NCBI GenBank assembly: GCA_027574665.1
Contig: CM050676.1
Span: 4,082,157 to 4,146,156, forward strand
Direction: 5' to 3'
DNA: 64,000 bases
DNA from: Rhynochetos jubatus
Taxonomy: Eukaryota > Chordata > Aves > Eurypygiformes > Rhynochetidae
Below the pieces are notes generated by a model. The model was not told the DNA's origin. It made no database searches and worked only from the letters and a program-made list of their open reading frames with translations. The position numbers were made by a program, and so were the translations under genes. Below, one piece after another: positions 43,863 through 56,227 of this stretch (positions are counted from its first letter, which is position 1; each line of letters opens with the position of its first letter).

Positions 43863-44574
43863 GGGTGTTGAGCAGCCAAGTGCCTGGGGGGGGGGGCCCT
43901 GGGTCAGGGGCATGGGAAGCCACCAACAGGACGGTGTTGTCATAGACTGAGAGGGTCCTTTTCTCTTGTTTCTTCTAGTAAAAGATTTCCTCCAGAACCT
44001 CTCCGTGTCTCTGTGGGAGCTGAAGACAAGGACAGAGCCTGGGGACCTGGGGGAGCTGGACACACACGACAAGGGCTGCCAGGACTTTGTCTCCAACACG
44101 ACCAGCGTCCCCTCCAGCGGGACAGGACTCGCTGCAAAGCCCTTCACAGCCTCCGGACCATCCGGCCCTTCCTCAGGCCCCACGGCGCTCAGCCCCGGGG
44201 CCCAGCTTTGCCTCGCTGCCGCAGCAAAACACCCCCAAAGCACCCCAAGCGTGGCGAGGGAGGGGGCTACACGCCAGGCTGGGACAGTCCTCCCCGTGCC
44301 GGGCTGTGCCTTGGGCAGCCGCAAGGCCGGGAAGGGGACAGGAAAAGAATTCCAAACAAATCCCTGCACCCGCTAAAAGTGCCTGGAAAGTTCATCTCTC
44401 TCTCTCGCTCCTTTCCCACGCAGAGCTCCACAACCTGGGGCCAACGCAGCCGGAGGCTGTCTTTCCTGGCGGGCTCCCGCAGTGCTGGCGACAAGAAGTT
44501 CTCTGCCACAAACGTCAGGAATGGCCCAGCCCTGCTCCTCACGGCACTGCGGTATTCCCAGCTGGTGCCTGGGA
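43863..44574. other. Spacer upstream of PRR22 copy E
   Basis: Duplicate of 22701-23412. No gene recognised, and it has the same patchwork similarity to the PRR22 3' end and the DUS3L-PRR22 spacer. Confidence 0.5.
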
Positions 44575-45113
44575 AGGTGAAGCCTCCCACAGGGACCAGG
44601 GCTACCGCCCCAAAGCTTTCTCTGGCTTGCCTAGGGAGGAAGCCCTCAGGGCTGGCATCCCGGCTGGGCGATGGGTGCAGACACCCTCCACACCTGCTTT
44701 GTTTCTGCCCCCCAGCCTCACCCAGGGGCTCTCAACTGGTGCCCGACTGGCAGGGCTGGAGCGTCAAACCTCCCCCTGACATCCCGTGCTACACCTCCCC
44801 CTCGCCTGCCCTGTGCCCCCACCCTGAACAGCCCCTGCCCTCCATGCCAGCACTGCAGGCCCGGGACTCGTTCCACCAAGGCCCACCAATGCCAAGCTTA
44901 TCCCAGCGCCGGGAAAAGACCAAGGCTTGCCCCCACGGCCCTGAGAGCCGCCTGGAGGGGCCGGGGGCACCCCAGTGCCCCTTAACCCTTTCCCTGCCCG
45001 GAGGGGCGGGGCAGGTTCCTGGGGCGGGGCGGAACACGGGGAGCCCCCGCATTGTGACCTGGGACACCCCAGAGACTCCTTAGCAACCGCCAGCCACACA
45101 GCCAGAAGGCACC

Positions 45114-47824
45114 ATGGCGTGGCCACCGCGGCAGCTCCCACCCCGCCGCTCCCGCGCACCCCCTGCGCCCCAGCTCCAGCCCACTTTTCTGCTCCCGGAC
45201 ACCTTCTACCCCCCAGGTAGGCACCGACGCCGACCCCTGCAGCCCGGGGATGCTCTCAGGGGCCAGAGCAGAGCTGAGCCCTGGCCGTCACTCCTGTCTC
45301 TCTTCCAGGCTCAGCCAACCTGTGCCCAGTGCCCGGGCAGTGGCAGCCCTTCCCCACAGCCTGGGCACCCGCGGCGCGGATGGCACCCCAAGTCCCCCGG
45401 GCATTACCAGCAGGTATGGCAGCCCTGTCCGCTCTGGCACCCGGACCCCTGCACACACTGAGCATCCCACACCCCCGGGAACCCCAGCATCCCCTGCACC
45501 CCCGGCCCCTGGCACATATGGCACTGGGGTGCAGCAAGCCCGGGCGAGTGTCCGTGCCCTCGCCGGGGTGATGCCTGCCCACTACATCCAATTCCCAGGG
45601 GATTTCCCAAACACTTGGGGCCACATCTCCCGTTCCACCTCAGGGAAGCCAGCCCCCTCCCCAGTTAACAACCCCGGCCCACCCCGCGGGGAGCGCCCCG
45701 GCCACCATCTGCCCATGTGCCAGGCGCAGAGCTGTTTGGCGTCAGCCACCGGGGCCGGCTCAGCAGGTGCACCTGGAGGTTGCCCCTGGCCCAGCACGGC
45801 TCCCTCTCACCCTCCCAGGTCTGCAGAGGGCTCCATGCAGCTGCCTCTTCGACCCCCACCTCCTCCACGTGCCAGGGACGGGCACCGTCCACCTGCCATC
45901 GGCCTCCGCCACGCTGGGCCACGCTCCCGCTCCTCTGCCGGCTGCTGCCCTGTGGGTCCCTGGGGGCTACGAGACACCCCTGGCCTGGGCAGTCCCGGTG
46001 ACCCCCCACGGCCAACCGCAACCCCTGGCCCCCCCAAACCATCAGGCCAGAGCGGTGGCCCCGACTCTGCTGCGGCCAACGTCCAGCCCCGGCTCCCAGC
46101 ACATCAAGGGGCCGGTGGCACAAGTCAACATCTCCGGCCGGGCCACCGCCACAGGGGCAGCCCCGGGCAGCACCATCCGCCCGGGCAGAGACATCCCCCC
46201 CAGCCCCGTTCCTGCCCGGGACAACCACGGCCTTGGGGACCTCGAAGTCACCGAAGAGCAGCTCCTCGAAGAGGCCCTAAGGCTCTTTGGTTGCTCCCGG
46301 GATGTGCTGGGGGTCAGCGAGGGGGGGCCCAGCAGTGTCCCTGTGGCCGGGGACACTGGGGACAGCGGCAGAGGTGGGACAGCGGTGACAACAGCGCCCC
46401 CGGTGTTGCTGTCATCAAGCCACGGCTCCCAGCACACGGAGGGGCAGTTGAACATCGCCAGCGTGGCCACCGCTGTGGGGGCACCCCCAGGCAGCACCAT
46501 CCCCCCGGAGAGAGACACCCCCTCCAGCACCATCGCTGCCCGGGACAACCAAGGCCTTGGGGACCTTGATGTCACCAACGAGGAGCTCCTCGAAGAGGCC
46601 CTAAGGCTCTTTGGTTGCTCCCGGGATGTGCTGGGAGCCAGCCGGGATGGTCCTGGCCCTGTTCCTACGGCTGGGGACACTGGGGACAGCTCCAGAGAGG
46701 GGAAAGCGGTGGCCCCAGGCCCCCAGGAGTTGCCATCTTCCAGCCATGGCTCCCAGATCATCGAGGGACAGTGCAACGTCTCTGGCACGGCCACTGCCAT
46801 AGGGGCACCCCAGCGGAGCAACACCCCCCTGAGCAGAGACATCTCCCCCAGCCCCATCGCTGCCCGGGACAACCAAGGCCTTGGGGACCTCAGTGTGGCC
46901 GACGAGGAGCTCCTCGAAGAGGCCCTAAGGCTGACGGGTTGCTCCCGGGATGTGCTGGGGGTCAGGGAGGGGGGTCCCAGGAGTGTCCCTGTGCCTGGGC
47001 ACCCTGCTGACACTGGCGGGGAGGGGAGAGTGGTGACCCCAGCGCCCCCGATGTTGCCCTCCTCCACCCACGGCTCCCAGCACATCGAGGGGCAGTTGAA
47101 CATCGCTGGCACGGCCACCACCACGGGAGCACCCCTGGGCAGCAACATCCCCCCGGGCAGCAGCATCTCCTGCAGCCCCTGTGCTACCCCGGAAAACCTG
47201 GGACTGTGGGACCTGGCAGATGACCTGGAAGTTTCCAGGGAGGAGCTGCATGAGGACACCCTAAAGCTCATCGCTTCTGCCCTGGAAATCGAGGGGGTCA
47301 GCCAGGATGGAGCCAGCAACATCGCCCCGGGCCATGGCATCCCCTCCCATTCCGCTGATGCCCCCCACAGCCAAGAGCCTTGTGACCCGGCCGGAAACCT
47401 CGACCTGCCCGGGGAGGTGCCTCTGGAAGAGGCACTAAGGCTCTTTGGCTGCTCCCTGGACACCGTGGGGGGCAGCCAGGACGGTCCCGGCAGCGACCCC
47501 ATCTCTGGGGATCCGGGTGACACCGGCACAGGGGTCCCCGACAGCGACTTCGACTCGCTCTCGCTGACGGATGAGCTGCTCACCCTCGCCGCCCGCGTCC
47601 TCGAGACCCCCGACGCCATCCTCAGCAACGAGGAATCCATCTTCTCCATGGAGCTGCTGGAGCCGTGGGAAGATGAGGCGATGGACCCGGCACCGTCCCC
47701 TCTGGCCGTGGCAGAGGAGCGGGGGAAGAAGCGGGGGCAGGAGCCGCGGGGGAGCACCTTGGACGAGCCCCCCAGCAAGCGCAGGGCTCTGGCCGGCAGC
47801 ACGGGGCTGGCAGGGGGGCAGTAG
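45114..47824 (+). CDS. PRR22: PRR22 copy E
   Basis: Exons 45114-45216, 45309-45413 and 45819-47824, with an intact 737-residue frame. ATTAAA at 47923-47928. Very close to copy C (shares APCSC, GDTGDSGRGG and LNIASV), with a private SSTIAARDN (Pro to Thr) in module 2. It shares PPGSSIS with copy A, where the other copies have PPGSNIS. It is followed, in the same direction, by the only complete DUS3L in the window. Confidence 0.8.
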
Positions 47825-49203
47825 GCCCACAGCGGGGCTGGGATGGACCTGGGGGCAGCGGGGGTGGGGAGGAGGGGGGTGTTAGTGTGCAGTTAAAGAG
47901 TCTCTTTCCTTCCTTGTTTCCCATTAAAAGACTTTCCTCCAGAACCTCTCCGTGCCTCTGGGGTGTGGGGGGAGGGGGCACCGGGAAACGGCACCCAAGA
48001 GCTGCCAAAGCCCCGCTGAGCCCCAGGTCGAGCCGGGGAGCCCCGAAGGGCACCGAGCCGTCCCCGGGGACGAGTCACCGCCAGCAGGGTGGGAATGGCG
48101 GGGATCGGGGGGATTCCCCTGTCCCTTCCCCATGGGAGCAGCCCTTTGGCGGGGAGCCAGCACAGGGGGGTCCCTGCAGGACTCACGGACACGGCCCCAC
48201 GCTGAAAGAAAGGTCTCTGGTGCCTCAAGAGTCAGAGACTCAGAGAGTTTTTGGCTGCAGAGGTTCTGCTACAAGATTCTTGCTTGCGGCCCACGCACCC
48301 CAGGCGCAGACTCCGAGGATCACCCACGAGGCGCCCGCTGTCCCCGTCATGCAGGGACTAGGGCCCAGGGAAGAGGCGGGAAGGAGTGTCCCACGTGCGT
48401 GGGGAGGACACGGCAAGTAGAGTGCAGGGAGCAGGGCTCAGGGTGTGCCGTCTCACACCAGACATCCAACCTTCGACACCTCAGCTTGGTTTGGAGTCTG
48501 AACTTGGACTCCCAGAGCCAAGGCAAGGACAGACTTTGTACTCCAGCCACTTGCACGAGCACCAGCCCTCGCTCGCTGCGGTAGCAGGACAGCCTCGGTA
48601 CTGCAACCGTCGGCAACGTGTGGCAGCACCTCACATCTGGAGGTAGTTTGGGGTCGGCCACAGGCCATGCCAGAGGACAACCCCCGTCCCCAGAGACCAG
48701 GTGGCCTTGTCTCACGGCTCCTCCATCCACCCTTTCTCTGCAAAAAACCCACCCCCGGGGCCCTGCATCCCTGCACAAAGCTCCATCCCCTCCAGCTGCC
48801 AGCTGCCGAGAGGCAGAAGAGCCACCCACCCTCCCCAGGCTCAGGGAACCCCTCCCACGTCAGCAGACAAAGACCCCCAGGTGGTTTGTCCCGCTCCCTC
48901 CAGCCAGGCCCAGCCCTGCTCCAGCCAGAGCCCGGCGGGGACAGCAGCTGGGGTTACCCCCTCTTCACCCCGGCTCCCTCCCAGGACGTCAGCCGGGAGG
49001 TGCCCCAAAACACAGAGGCCCTCCAGAGCCACAGCAAGGGATGTCGCCTCTCCCGGCTGCCAGGACCGCACACCAGCCGCCTCTCCCCGCTCGGGGAGCC
49101 CCAACACGGGGGCAGCCCCCACCCTGCCCCGCGCTCGGCCGCTGCCCGGGGCCTCGGGCCACCCCAGCCAGCGCCAAGGGCTCAGGGCCTCCCTCTGTGC
49201 TGA

Positions 49204-49245
49204 GGACACGGACACGGACACGGACACGGACACGGACACGGACAC
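49204..49245 (+). repeat. (GGACAC)7 hexamer repeat upstream of DUS3L copy 3
   Basis: Seven perfect units about 100 bases before the start codon. Just downstream, about 15 bases present in the other copies (the GGCCCGCAGAGCG stretch) are deleted near 49270. Confidence 0.95.
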
Positions 49246-49319
49246 GGAGCAGCGGCCGGCCCCCAGTTCCGAAGCTGACGCCGTCCAGCCTCGCTCCCCC
49301 GTCCCGTGGTGCCGGGCCG

Positions 49320-49347
49320 CCGGTGCGTCATCAGCGCGCGCGGCAGC
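49320..49347 (+). promoter_or_regulatory. DUS3L: DUS3L proximal promoter / 5' end
   Basis: CpG-rich sequence with GTGCGTCATCAGC immediately before GCGCGCGGCAGCATGG. GCGTCAT read in reverse is an ATF/CRE-like ATGACGC element. The sequence is the same before all four start codons (7020-7047, 28177-28204 and 61932-61959). No TATA box. The promoter role is inferred. Confidence 0.4.
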
Positions 49348-52300
49348 ATGGCGGCAGCGCCTGTGGCGGCGGGGGTGGCGCCGGTCCGCGCGCGGTGAGT
49401 GCGGCCCCAGGGCTGCTCCGCTCCCGGCCCTGCCGCTCCGTAGCCCCCGGTACGTGCCCGGCCCCGCCAGAGCCCCACCGGTCCGCGCCTGGCGCCTCTA
49501 TCCCCTCCGCACGTGCCTGGCCCCGCCCCGCCCCCCCCTCCCCGCAGCAGACCCCTCTCCCCCATCCCCCCGGGAACCCCGCTCCCCGCCGGGTGCGGGC
49601 GGCACACGGGCGCTCTGGCTCCGCAGGTTCCTCGCCTCCAAGGAGCAGTTCCATGGCTCCCTGCGGGCCAGGGCCGAGCCCGGTGGCCAGGCGGGTGGCG
49701 AGGAGGAGGAGGAGGAGGAGGAGGAGGAGGAGGAGGAGGAGGAGGAGGAGGAGGAGGAGGAGGAGGAGGAGGTGGGCAGCTGCCCGAGCGAGCCCCCCGC
49801 CAAACGGGTGAGGTCGGAGGAGTCTGGTCAGGCTGGGGAAAGCCAAGAGGATGCTGGAGCGGAGAAGCTGGAGAAGGAGCTGGAGAAGGAGCCGTGGGAG
49901 CGGCAGCGGGCCCGGGGGCAGAACAAGAGGCGGCCATGCATGAAACCTGGCCCCTATGAGCAGCGCAGGCTGTGCCCGTGGGTAACGCAGGTAGGGTGTA
50001 GGGCCCCTGCTCCGCGCTGGGGCGGGGAGTTTGGGACCCTGGTGGGCTCTTCCTGCTCAAGGGCTGCCTTCAGTGCCGGGCAGGCAGGCGGAGGGCAGAG
50101 GTTTTAACCTCCTCTTTATTGTTTACAGGGACGTGCAGAAATGTGCTCCTTTGGCCCACGGTGCCGCTTCCTTCATGACGTCGCCGAGTACATGGCTGCG
50201 AAGCCGGCGGACCTGGGGCGTAGCTGCGTGCTCTTGGAAACCTTTGGCAAGTGCATTTACGGCGTCACCTGCCGCTTTGGCCAGGCTCACCTCGGGGCTG
50301 GCCACCAGAACCTCGTCAACATGGCCTTGGCCAGGCAGTGGGAGGGGAAGGAGGTGGTGAGGAACAGTCTCTCCAAGGACCTCCAGCACCAGCTGCACAA
50401 GAGGAAGTTCAGCTTCAGGAAGGCTGACGAGTACCTCCGTGGTCTGGCCAAGGCCCACGGTCGTGGTGGGAAGGGAGGCCAAGCCACAGGGTGCCCTAGA
50501 GGGGAGCAAGAGGTGTCCAACTGCGCCACACGCCGGGAGGGCCTGGGAGACGGCCCCGAATGTCCTGTGCTAGCGGGGCAGGGAGAAGATCCCAGAGCAG
50601 GTGCCTTGCAGAGTCCCGGCCCCACGGGTGGCGAGGAGGCTCCCTCCCTCCCAACAGTGGGCCCGGTGACAGATGAAGATACTGTGAAGCTGCGGTGGTG
50701 TGAGAAGAAGAAGGTGAGCAGTGAGGGTTTGGCCGAGGGCTGCCGTCTGTCGTGAGCTTGTCAAGTGGGTGAGATTGTGCTTGGGGAGAGGGAAGAGACC
50801 CCCGCGGGGCGAGAGGCAGGCAGGGGACAGAGCGGCCTGGGGACGCACGTGTTACTGTCAGGAGGGGAAGGGTGCAGGGAGGTGAGCTCTTGAGGCCATG
50901 GTGTTGTCCTTGAGGGGGTGAGAGCCAAGAGAAGCTGCAGCCCCTTGCTCGGGAAGGAGGGTGGGAGCTGAGCTGTCAGTGAGGGGGCAGATGATCTGCA
51001 AGGAGAGGCGAGGCTGGGGCTGGTGGTTTGTATGTACTGCACGGTGCTCTCCTTCCTCGCCTCCTCATCCCCTCCATCCTGGCATCCGTTAGCCAGGCTG
51101 GGCTCCCTCTCCATCTGTAACTGCTTGAGTTTTCTCCACGCTGAGCAGTGAAAACAAATCGAGCAGTTCAAGGTTCCGGTTCCTGTATCCAAACGATACA
51201 TTCTCAGGGAATGGTTGAGGTTCTTGAAGTAAACTAGTGATTTCCTGGGTTTCCCACTGAGTTTGACCCAAGGCAGGTGATGAAATTGCTAACTGAAACA
51301 TCTTCCAGTTTAACCCCTGCTAGTTCAGCTCTGCTAACATGCTTCTCCACCCCTGTTTTCCAGCTGGAGATCCAAGGCAAGCTCTACTTGGCTCCACTGA
51401 CCACGGTAGTTGGATAATTCTTTCCTTTTGTCAAAATTCGCTGTTGCTGCATTTGGAACAGGGCAAATCTCCTGGCAAACCATCACTCTGCTGTCTCTTT
51501 CAGTGTGGTAACCTCCCTTTCCGAAGGATATGCAAGCGCTTCGGGGCAGATGTCACCTGTGGAGAGATGGCTGTGTGCACAAACCTGCTTCAGGGCCAGT
51601 CCTCCGAGTGGGCTCTCCTCAAACGGCATCACACCGAAGATATTTTCGGGGTGCAGGTGAGTGCTGTCATCTTGATAACCGAATGATAACCCTCTTCTGA
51701 GGAGAAAAGCTGCTGCTTGGACTCATGCCAACTGTCCCCCTTGGGTAGCTGGAGGGAGCGTTTCCAGACACGATGACCAAATGTGCAGAGCTCCTGAACC
51801 AGGCGATTGAAGTGGACTTTGTAGACATCAATGTCGGATGTCCGATTGACCTGGTCTACAAGAAGGTAAGAAGACGTTCTGCAGTGCGTTTTGCTCCCTT
51901 CAACAGATGTTTGTCTTTTGCCTCAGCTCCTGTTGCCTGGTCTGCTCCTGCCAGACTGATCCAGAGCTCCCACTTTTTACGGGCGCTAGACTTCAGCGGG
52001 AAGGCTGTTCAGGGAGCAGGGAATGGTTGGCTGTCTCTGCCTGGCAGCAGGCAGAAGTTGGGAGGGAAGAGGGCTGTGGCGTTTTGGTTGAAGAGTCCCC
52101 TTTCTCCGAGTCCTGAGATGCTCCAAGCCTTACCTGCGTCCCCTGCGCAGAGGGCTGCTGTTGAGCAGCTCCAAGGAGGCAGAAAGTCTTGCCCATGTCG
52201 TTTTGTTGTCCCTCAGGGAGGAGGCTGTGCTCTGATGACTCGGCCCAACAAGTTTGAGCAGATCGTCCGAGGGATGAACTCGGTGAGTCAGAGCATCTGC

Positions 52301-55300
52301 CAGCAGCGGGCGATGGGCTGATGGAGCTGACTCCTGCCTCAGCCTGGCCTCCCTCTCCCACTTGTGCAGGTGCTGGACGTCCCGCTGACTGTGAAGATAC
52401 GGACGGGGGTGCAAGAAAAGATGAACGTGGCTCATAAAATAATCCCCAGGCTGCGGGAGTGGGGAGCATCCATGGTCACGGTACAGGGGCGCTTGCTGTG
52501 GCATGAGATTGTTGGCTGGTGCGTGGGGAGCTCTGCTTGCATGTCAGCCTAGAGCACAGTGTGGGGGTGACCTCGCCCCTCCCCACAGCTGAGTAGCTCT
52601 TTCAAATGCCTTTGGCCAGCTGCATACTACCTCTTAGTGTTTGCTGCTGACAGCAGAGAAAAATGCAGGTGCAGAGAGCATTTTCCCAGGTGCTGCTGAG
52701 CCTTGTTATCTGTCATGAAGGGAGATGGCTCCTGCAGTGCTCTGGAACAGAGGTTTTGGCCAAACAAGCCTCGTTATGGCAGGGCTGGGGAAGCGATGGG
52801 ACCACCTCATTGTCTTGAGGATGAGTAGTTCCTGCCCACAGGGAATGTTCCCTTTGCCCGTGAACAGTCACTTAGCCAAAACATCACTCGGAAAGCATCA
52901 GCCCTTTTGCAGCTCGGCTGACCGCTTCCGCAGGCTGGTCTGTTACCAACCGCCTGGACTGTAGGTCCAGAGGGATCCTTCACCCCAGCCTGGTGTCATT
53001 GTCTTTGCTGAATCACCTTCCCCCAGTGCTCCCGTTCTGCCCGGCCCCCTCCGGGGCATTTGGGGAGGTCTCACCGTGACTTTCTTCCCCAGCTTCACGG
53101 CCGATCCAGGGAGCAGCGGTACACGAGGGGTGCTGACTGGGCCTACATAGCAGAGTGTGCTAAAATAGCGAGCCCCATGCCTCTTTTTGGTAGGTGTTTC
53201 TCTTGTTCTGCCATGTGGGCTGAAAGTGCCGCGTGTTTGATTTGAAATACCTTTGAAAAGGAAAAAGCAGGCTCCCAAGGACATTCAGCCTGGGGGAAAG
53301 GTTGGGATATCCCTGCTGCTGAGGCGATGGAGTGAGTTGCCAGCGGCTCTTGTGTAGCCCAGAGCTGCCCGTGTGCTTGGGGCCAGGCGTGACGAGCACT
53401 GAGCAGAGTGGGAGGGCAGAGGGCAGGCAGGACACAAACCGTGTCGGTTTGAGCAGGTGCCGTCTCCCTTGGGCACTGTGGCACAGGCAGTGCCAGCTGA
53501 AGCTTCAGGGTCGGAGCCAGGAGTGAAGAAGGGAGGAGAAGACTCTCCTGTTCCTCGGAAGGGGAACGTGAATCAGAACCATCCCTGGGAGTCTCTGAGC
53601 ACGAGCTCCAGAGCCCCTGTGCACAATGTGGCTCTTGGGCCCTGTGTCCATTCTGAATTTGATCCCAGGCCTGGATTAGCTCACTTTGACCTGCCCTTGT
53701 GTATCGCTGTGACCTCTGGCTTCTCCCTTCCTTCTGGACAGGAAACGGAGATATTTTGTCTTACGAAGATGCGAATCGAGCCACGCAGATGGGCGTTTCA
53801 GGAGTTATGATTGCAAGGCAAGTGCCTGTGCTTCCCCTTTGCTTCTGAGCTCTGTCAGTGCAAGAGTGAAAAAGGAATTAATGAAAACCCTGAACAAACC
53901 CAAAGCGTGAGAAGTTTCCTCTTGGTGAAAGTGCTCTCTGAAACTTGGTAAAATCGGTTGGTGTCTGTGAGAACCACCAGCAGCTTCCTGTTGACATTGA
54001 GGGAAACATTAAAGCAGCGTTGGCTGGCAGATGAGTGCTGGAGCGTCTCTGCAGTCAGTTGGTGTCTTGAGAAGCATCAGCCGTGGGAATAACAATGCAC
54101 TTTTCTTCTTTGGCTGCAGAGGGGCGCTCATCAAGCCGTGGCTCTTCACTGAGATTAAGGAACAGAGACACTGGGATATCTCCTCCGGCGAGAGACTTGA
54201 GATCCTCAGGGACTTCACCAACTACGGCCTTGAGCACTGGGGGTCAGATACGCAGGGAGTGGAGAAGACCAGGAAGTTCCTGCTGGAATGGCTCTCGTTC
54301 CTGTGCAGGTAATTCTCGCCAGCTGCAGGGATCTGTAACGCAGCCAGCCCGTGCCGTTTGAACAACAGCACACGCTGCCGTGACGTTTCCTTGCAGGTAC
54401 ATTCCAGTTGGCTGATTGGAACGCCTGCCTCAGCAAATTAACCAACGGCCGCCTTACTACATTGGGAGAGACTATCTGGAGACGCTGATGGCAAGCCAGA
54501 ACGTGGCCGATTGGATTAAAATAAGGTACTAAAGCAGTGAATTTCGTTTCAGTTGCGTGGAAGGGACACGGCAGAGCCCCACGGAGTCACCGTGCCTGCA
54601 GGCGTCCTCCGAAGAGGGGCGCTGGCTCTCTGCCATCAGTTCCAGAGTTTGTAAGGAAGCAGCACGGGTCAACCAGGGCTTTTCTTTGAGGTTTTACCTG
54701 AGCTTGGAGTTGCCGTAGGAGCGCTCTCGATCCCTGCATCTGCTTCAGCAGGTCAGCCAGGGCTCACTGCAAGGCTGGAATAGCTGAGCCCTCTCGTGAC
54801 ACGCTGCTCAGCCCAGCACAGCTGTAGGAACCGAGAGAGGAGAGCACAGTGACGGGACATCCCAGGCTTTCAGCATCAGACCCCTCCGTGCTCTGCCCGG
54901 ACAGTCCCACCCTGCCAGGCCCATACAGACGCCAAGCAGGAAGGAAGCCCCATCCCCCAACTAGGAGAGCGGAGCATTGTCCCCATTTTTCAGGATCTGA
55001 TTTCCGAGTTCACGCGACAGAGCGCAGGAAACTGTTGCTCCCCACATCTGCGCGTCCTCAGGCCCTGGCTCGAAACGACTTTGGGAGCTCAAAGCCAGCT
55101 AAAATGAGAGCTGGAGCAGCCAGCTGCGCTTTCCCATCTCATGGAAATGGGTTAGGAAAACCGAGCGTGGCTACAGCCTTCTCTGGCTTCACTAATCCTC
55201 ACCCACTTTGTTAGGACTGGGAACAGCTGCCTAAAGCCATGTCACAAGCCCATCGAGCGCTGATGGCAGTTTTTAAATGCCATTTTTCAAGCGGAACCTG

Positions 55301-56136
55301 CCTGCCCGAGGCGGCACAAAGCTTTGTCGCCTGTGGTCTTCGCGGTGCCAGGAAGTGGACATCGACAGCCGTAACAGCTCAAAACTCTGAAGCAGTTAAT
55401 GTTTATTTCTTAGAGTTCATTTTAAGGAGGCGCTGGCCAGAAGCAGGGTTCTCTGAGCACGCGCTTCCTGCTTCTGGGCTGTAGGTTCGGGCTCGTGCTC
55501 TGCAATTCTGTGCCCTGCTGGGATACTCTCTGGGACATGTCTTATGGGCAGTTGGAGTGATGCTGTACTGAACCAGCATCCAGGAATTAAGTTAAGCCTC
55601 TTGGACTCTAAACAAAATTCTCTGCACTGAAAATCCCGTGTGTGTTCCAGAGGGTGAAATGGTCCTGAGCTGGGAAAAATCTGAGCCCAGTAGAACTGGC
55701 TGACATCATCTTGGAGTCTGACCTGAAAGCTTTCTGGCACTGAGTGGCTTTGGCTCTGCACAAGCACAGAGAGGTGGGGAGGAGCTTTTCCGAGGGCCGC
55801 GTTGATTCTCAGCACGTCGCTGCCAGCGGTGAGGCTGGGATTCAGGTCACCAGGCTTAGGAACCCGGTTTGGCATCGACTCCGGTGACTCCCCAGCAAGA
55901 AGGGCGTTGCCCTTATCTGGGGGCTGCGTCCCTCCAGTGCTGTGGGTCGGGGTTAAAGCTCAGCGCCAGAGCTGCTGTTGTGCAGCAGCCCTACGTTTTC
56001 GGGAGGGTAATGGCTTGGTTTGACGCGTGGCACTGCAGTCAGCAGTTTTGTTCTTTCTTCCAGTGAGATGCTTCTGGGACCCGTCCCTCCCAGCTTCACC
56101 TTCCTGCCTAAGCACAAGGCAAACTCCTACAGATAG
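49348..56136 (+). pseudogene. DUS3L: DUS3L copy 3, all 13 exons but with an in-frame TGA
   Basis: tRNA-dihydrouridine(47) synthase 3-like is a flavoenzyme that reduces U47 in the tRNA variable loop. Exons: 49348-49394, 49627-49990, 50129-50713, 51364-51405, 51504-51656, 51749-51865, 52217-52282, 52370-52480, 53093-53189, 53742-53817, 54120-54308, 54397-54525 and 56064-56136 (682 codons before the final stop). Seen: a 24-Glu tract, two intact CCCH fingers (C-x10-C-x5-C-x3-H and C-x8-C-x5-C-x4-H), APLTTCGN at the start of the synthase barrel, the catalytic cysteine in INVGCPIDL, KIRTGV, and HGRSREQRY. The intron after exon 10 uses a GC donor (53818-53819). TGA at 54413-54415 replaces a leucine codon in the GLLERL region at codon 622, so about 60 C-terminal residues of the tRNA-recognition part would be lost. 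It could be a disabled copy, a truncated product, or an assembly error. Confidence 0.85.
49700..49771 (+). repeat. DUS3L: GAG repeat coding for 24 Glu in DUS3L copy 3
   Basis: Perfect GAG triplets in exon 2. Tract lengths differ: 15 (7402-7446), 17 (28557-28607), 24 here and 4 (62336-62347). Copies 3 and 4 also have an extra LEKE repeat (KLEKELEKEPWE) that copies 1 and 2 lack. Confidence 0.95.
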
Positions 56137-56221
56137 GGCTGATGAGGCCCTTTCCCATGGCATCGAGGCAAGAGGAGGCGTTCGGACGGTGCGTGTGGGC
56201 AGGCGGGTTGCTCTGACATGA

Positions 56222-56227
56222 AATAAA
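56222..56227 (+). promoter_or_regulatory. DUS3L: Poly(A) signal of DUS3L copy 3
   Basis: AATAAA 86 bases after the TAG, identical to 1298-1303. Confidence 0.7.

Larger units (their letters stand above)
2513..44843 (+). repeat. Tandem duplication, two units of about 21.16 kb
   Basis: Unit 1 (2513-23681) and unit 2 (23682-44843) share gene order, provirus, CR1 and spacer, with a nearly constant offset: 21169 at PRR22, 21161 through DUS3L, the provirus and PRR22 B/D, 21162 after the poly-C run. Differences seen are scattered single bases and simple-repeat length changes. A third PRR22 begins at 44844 but leads into a complete DUS3L instead of the provirus-truncated one. Confidence 0.9.
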
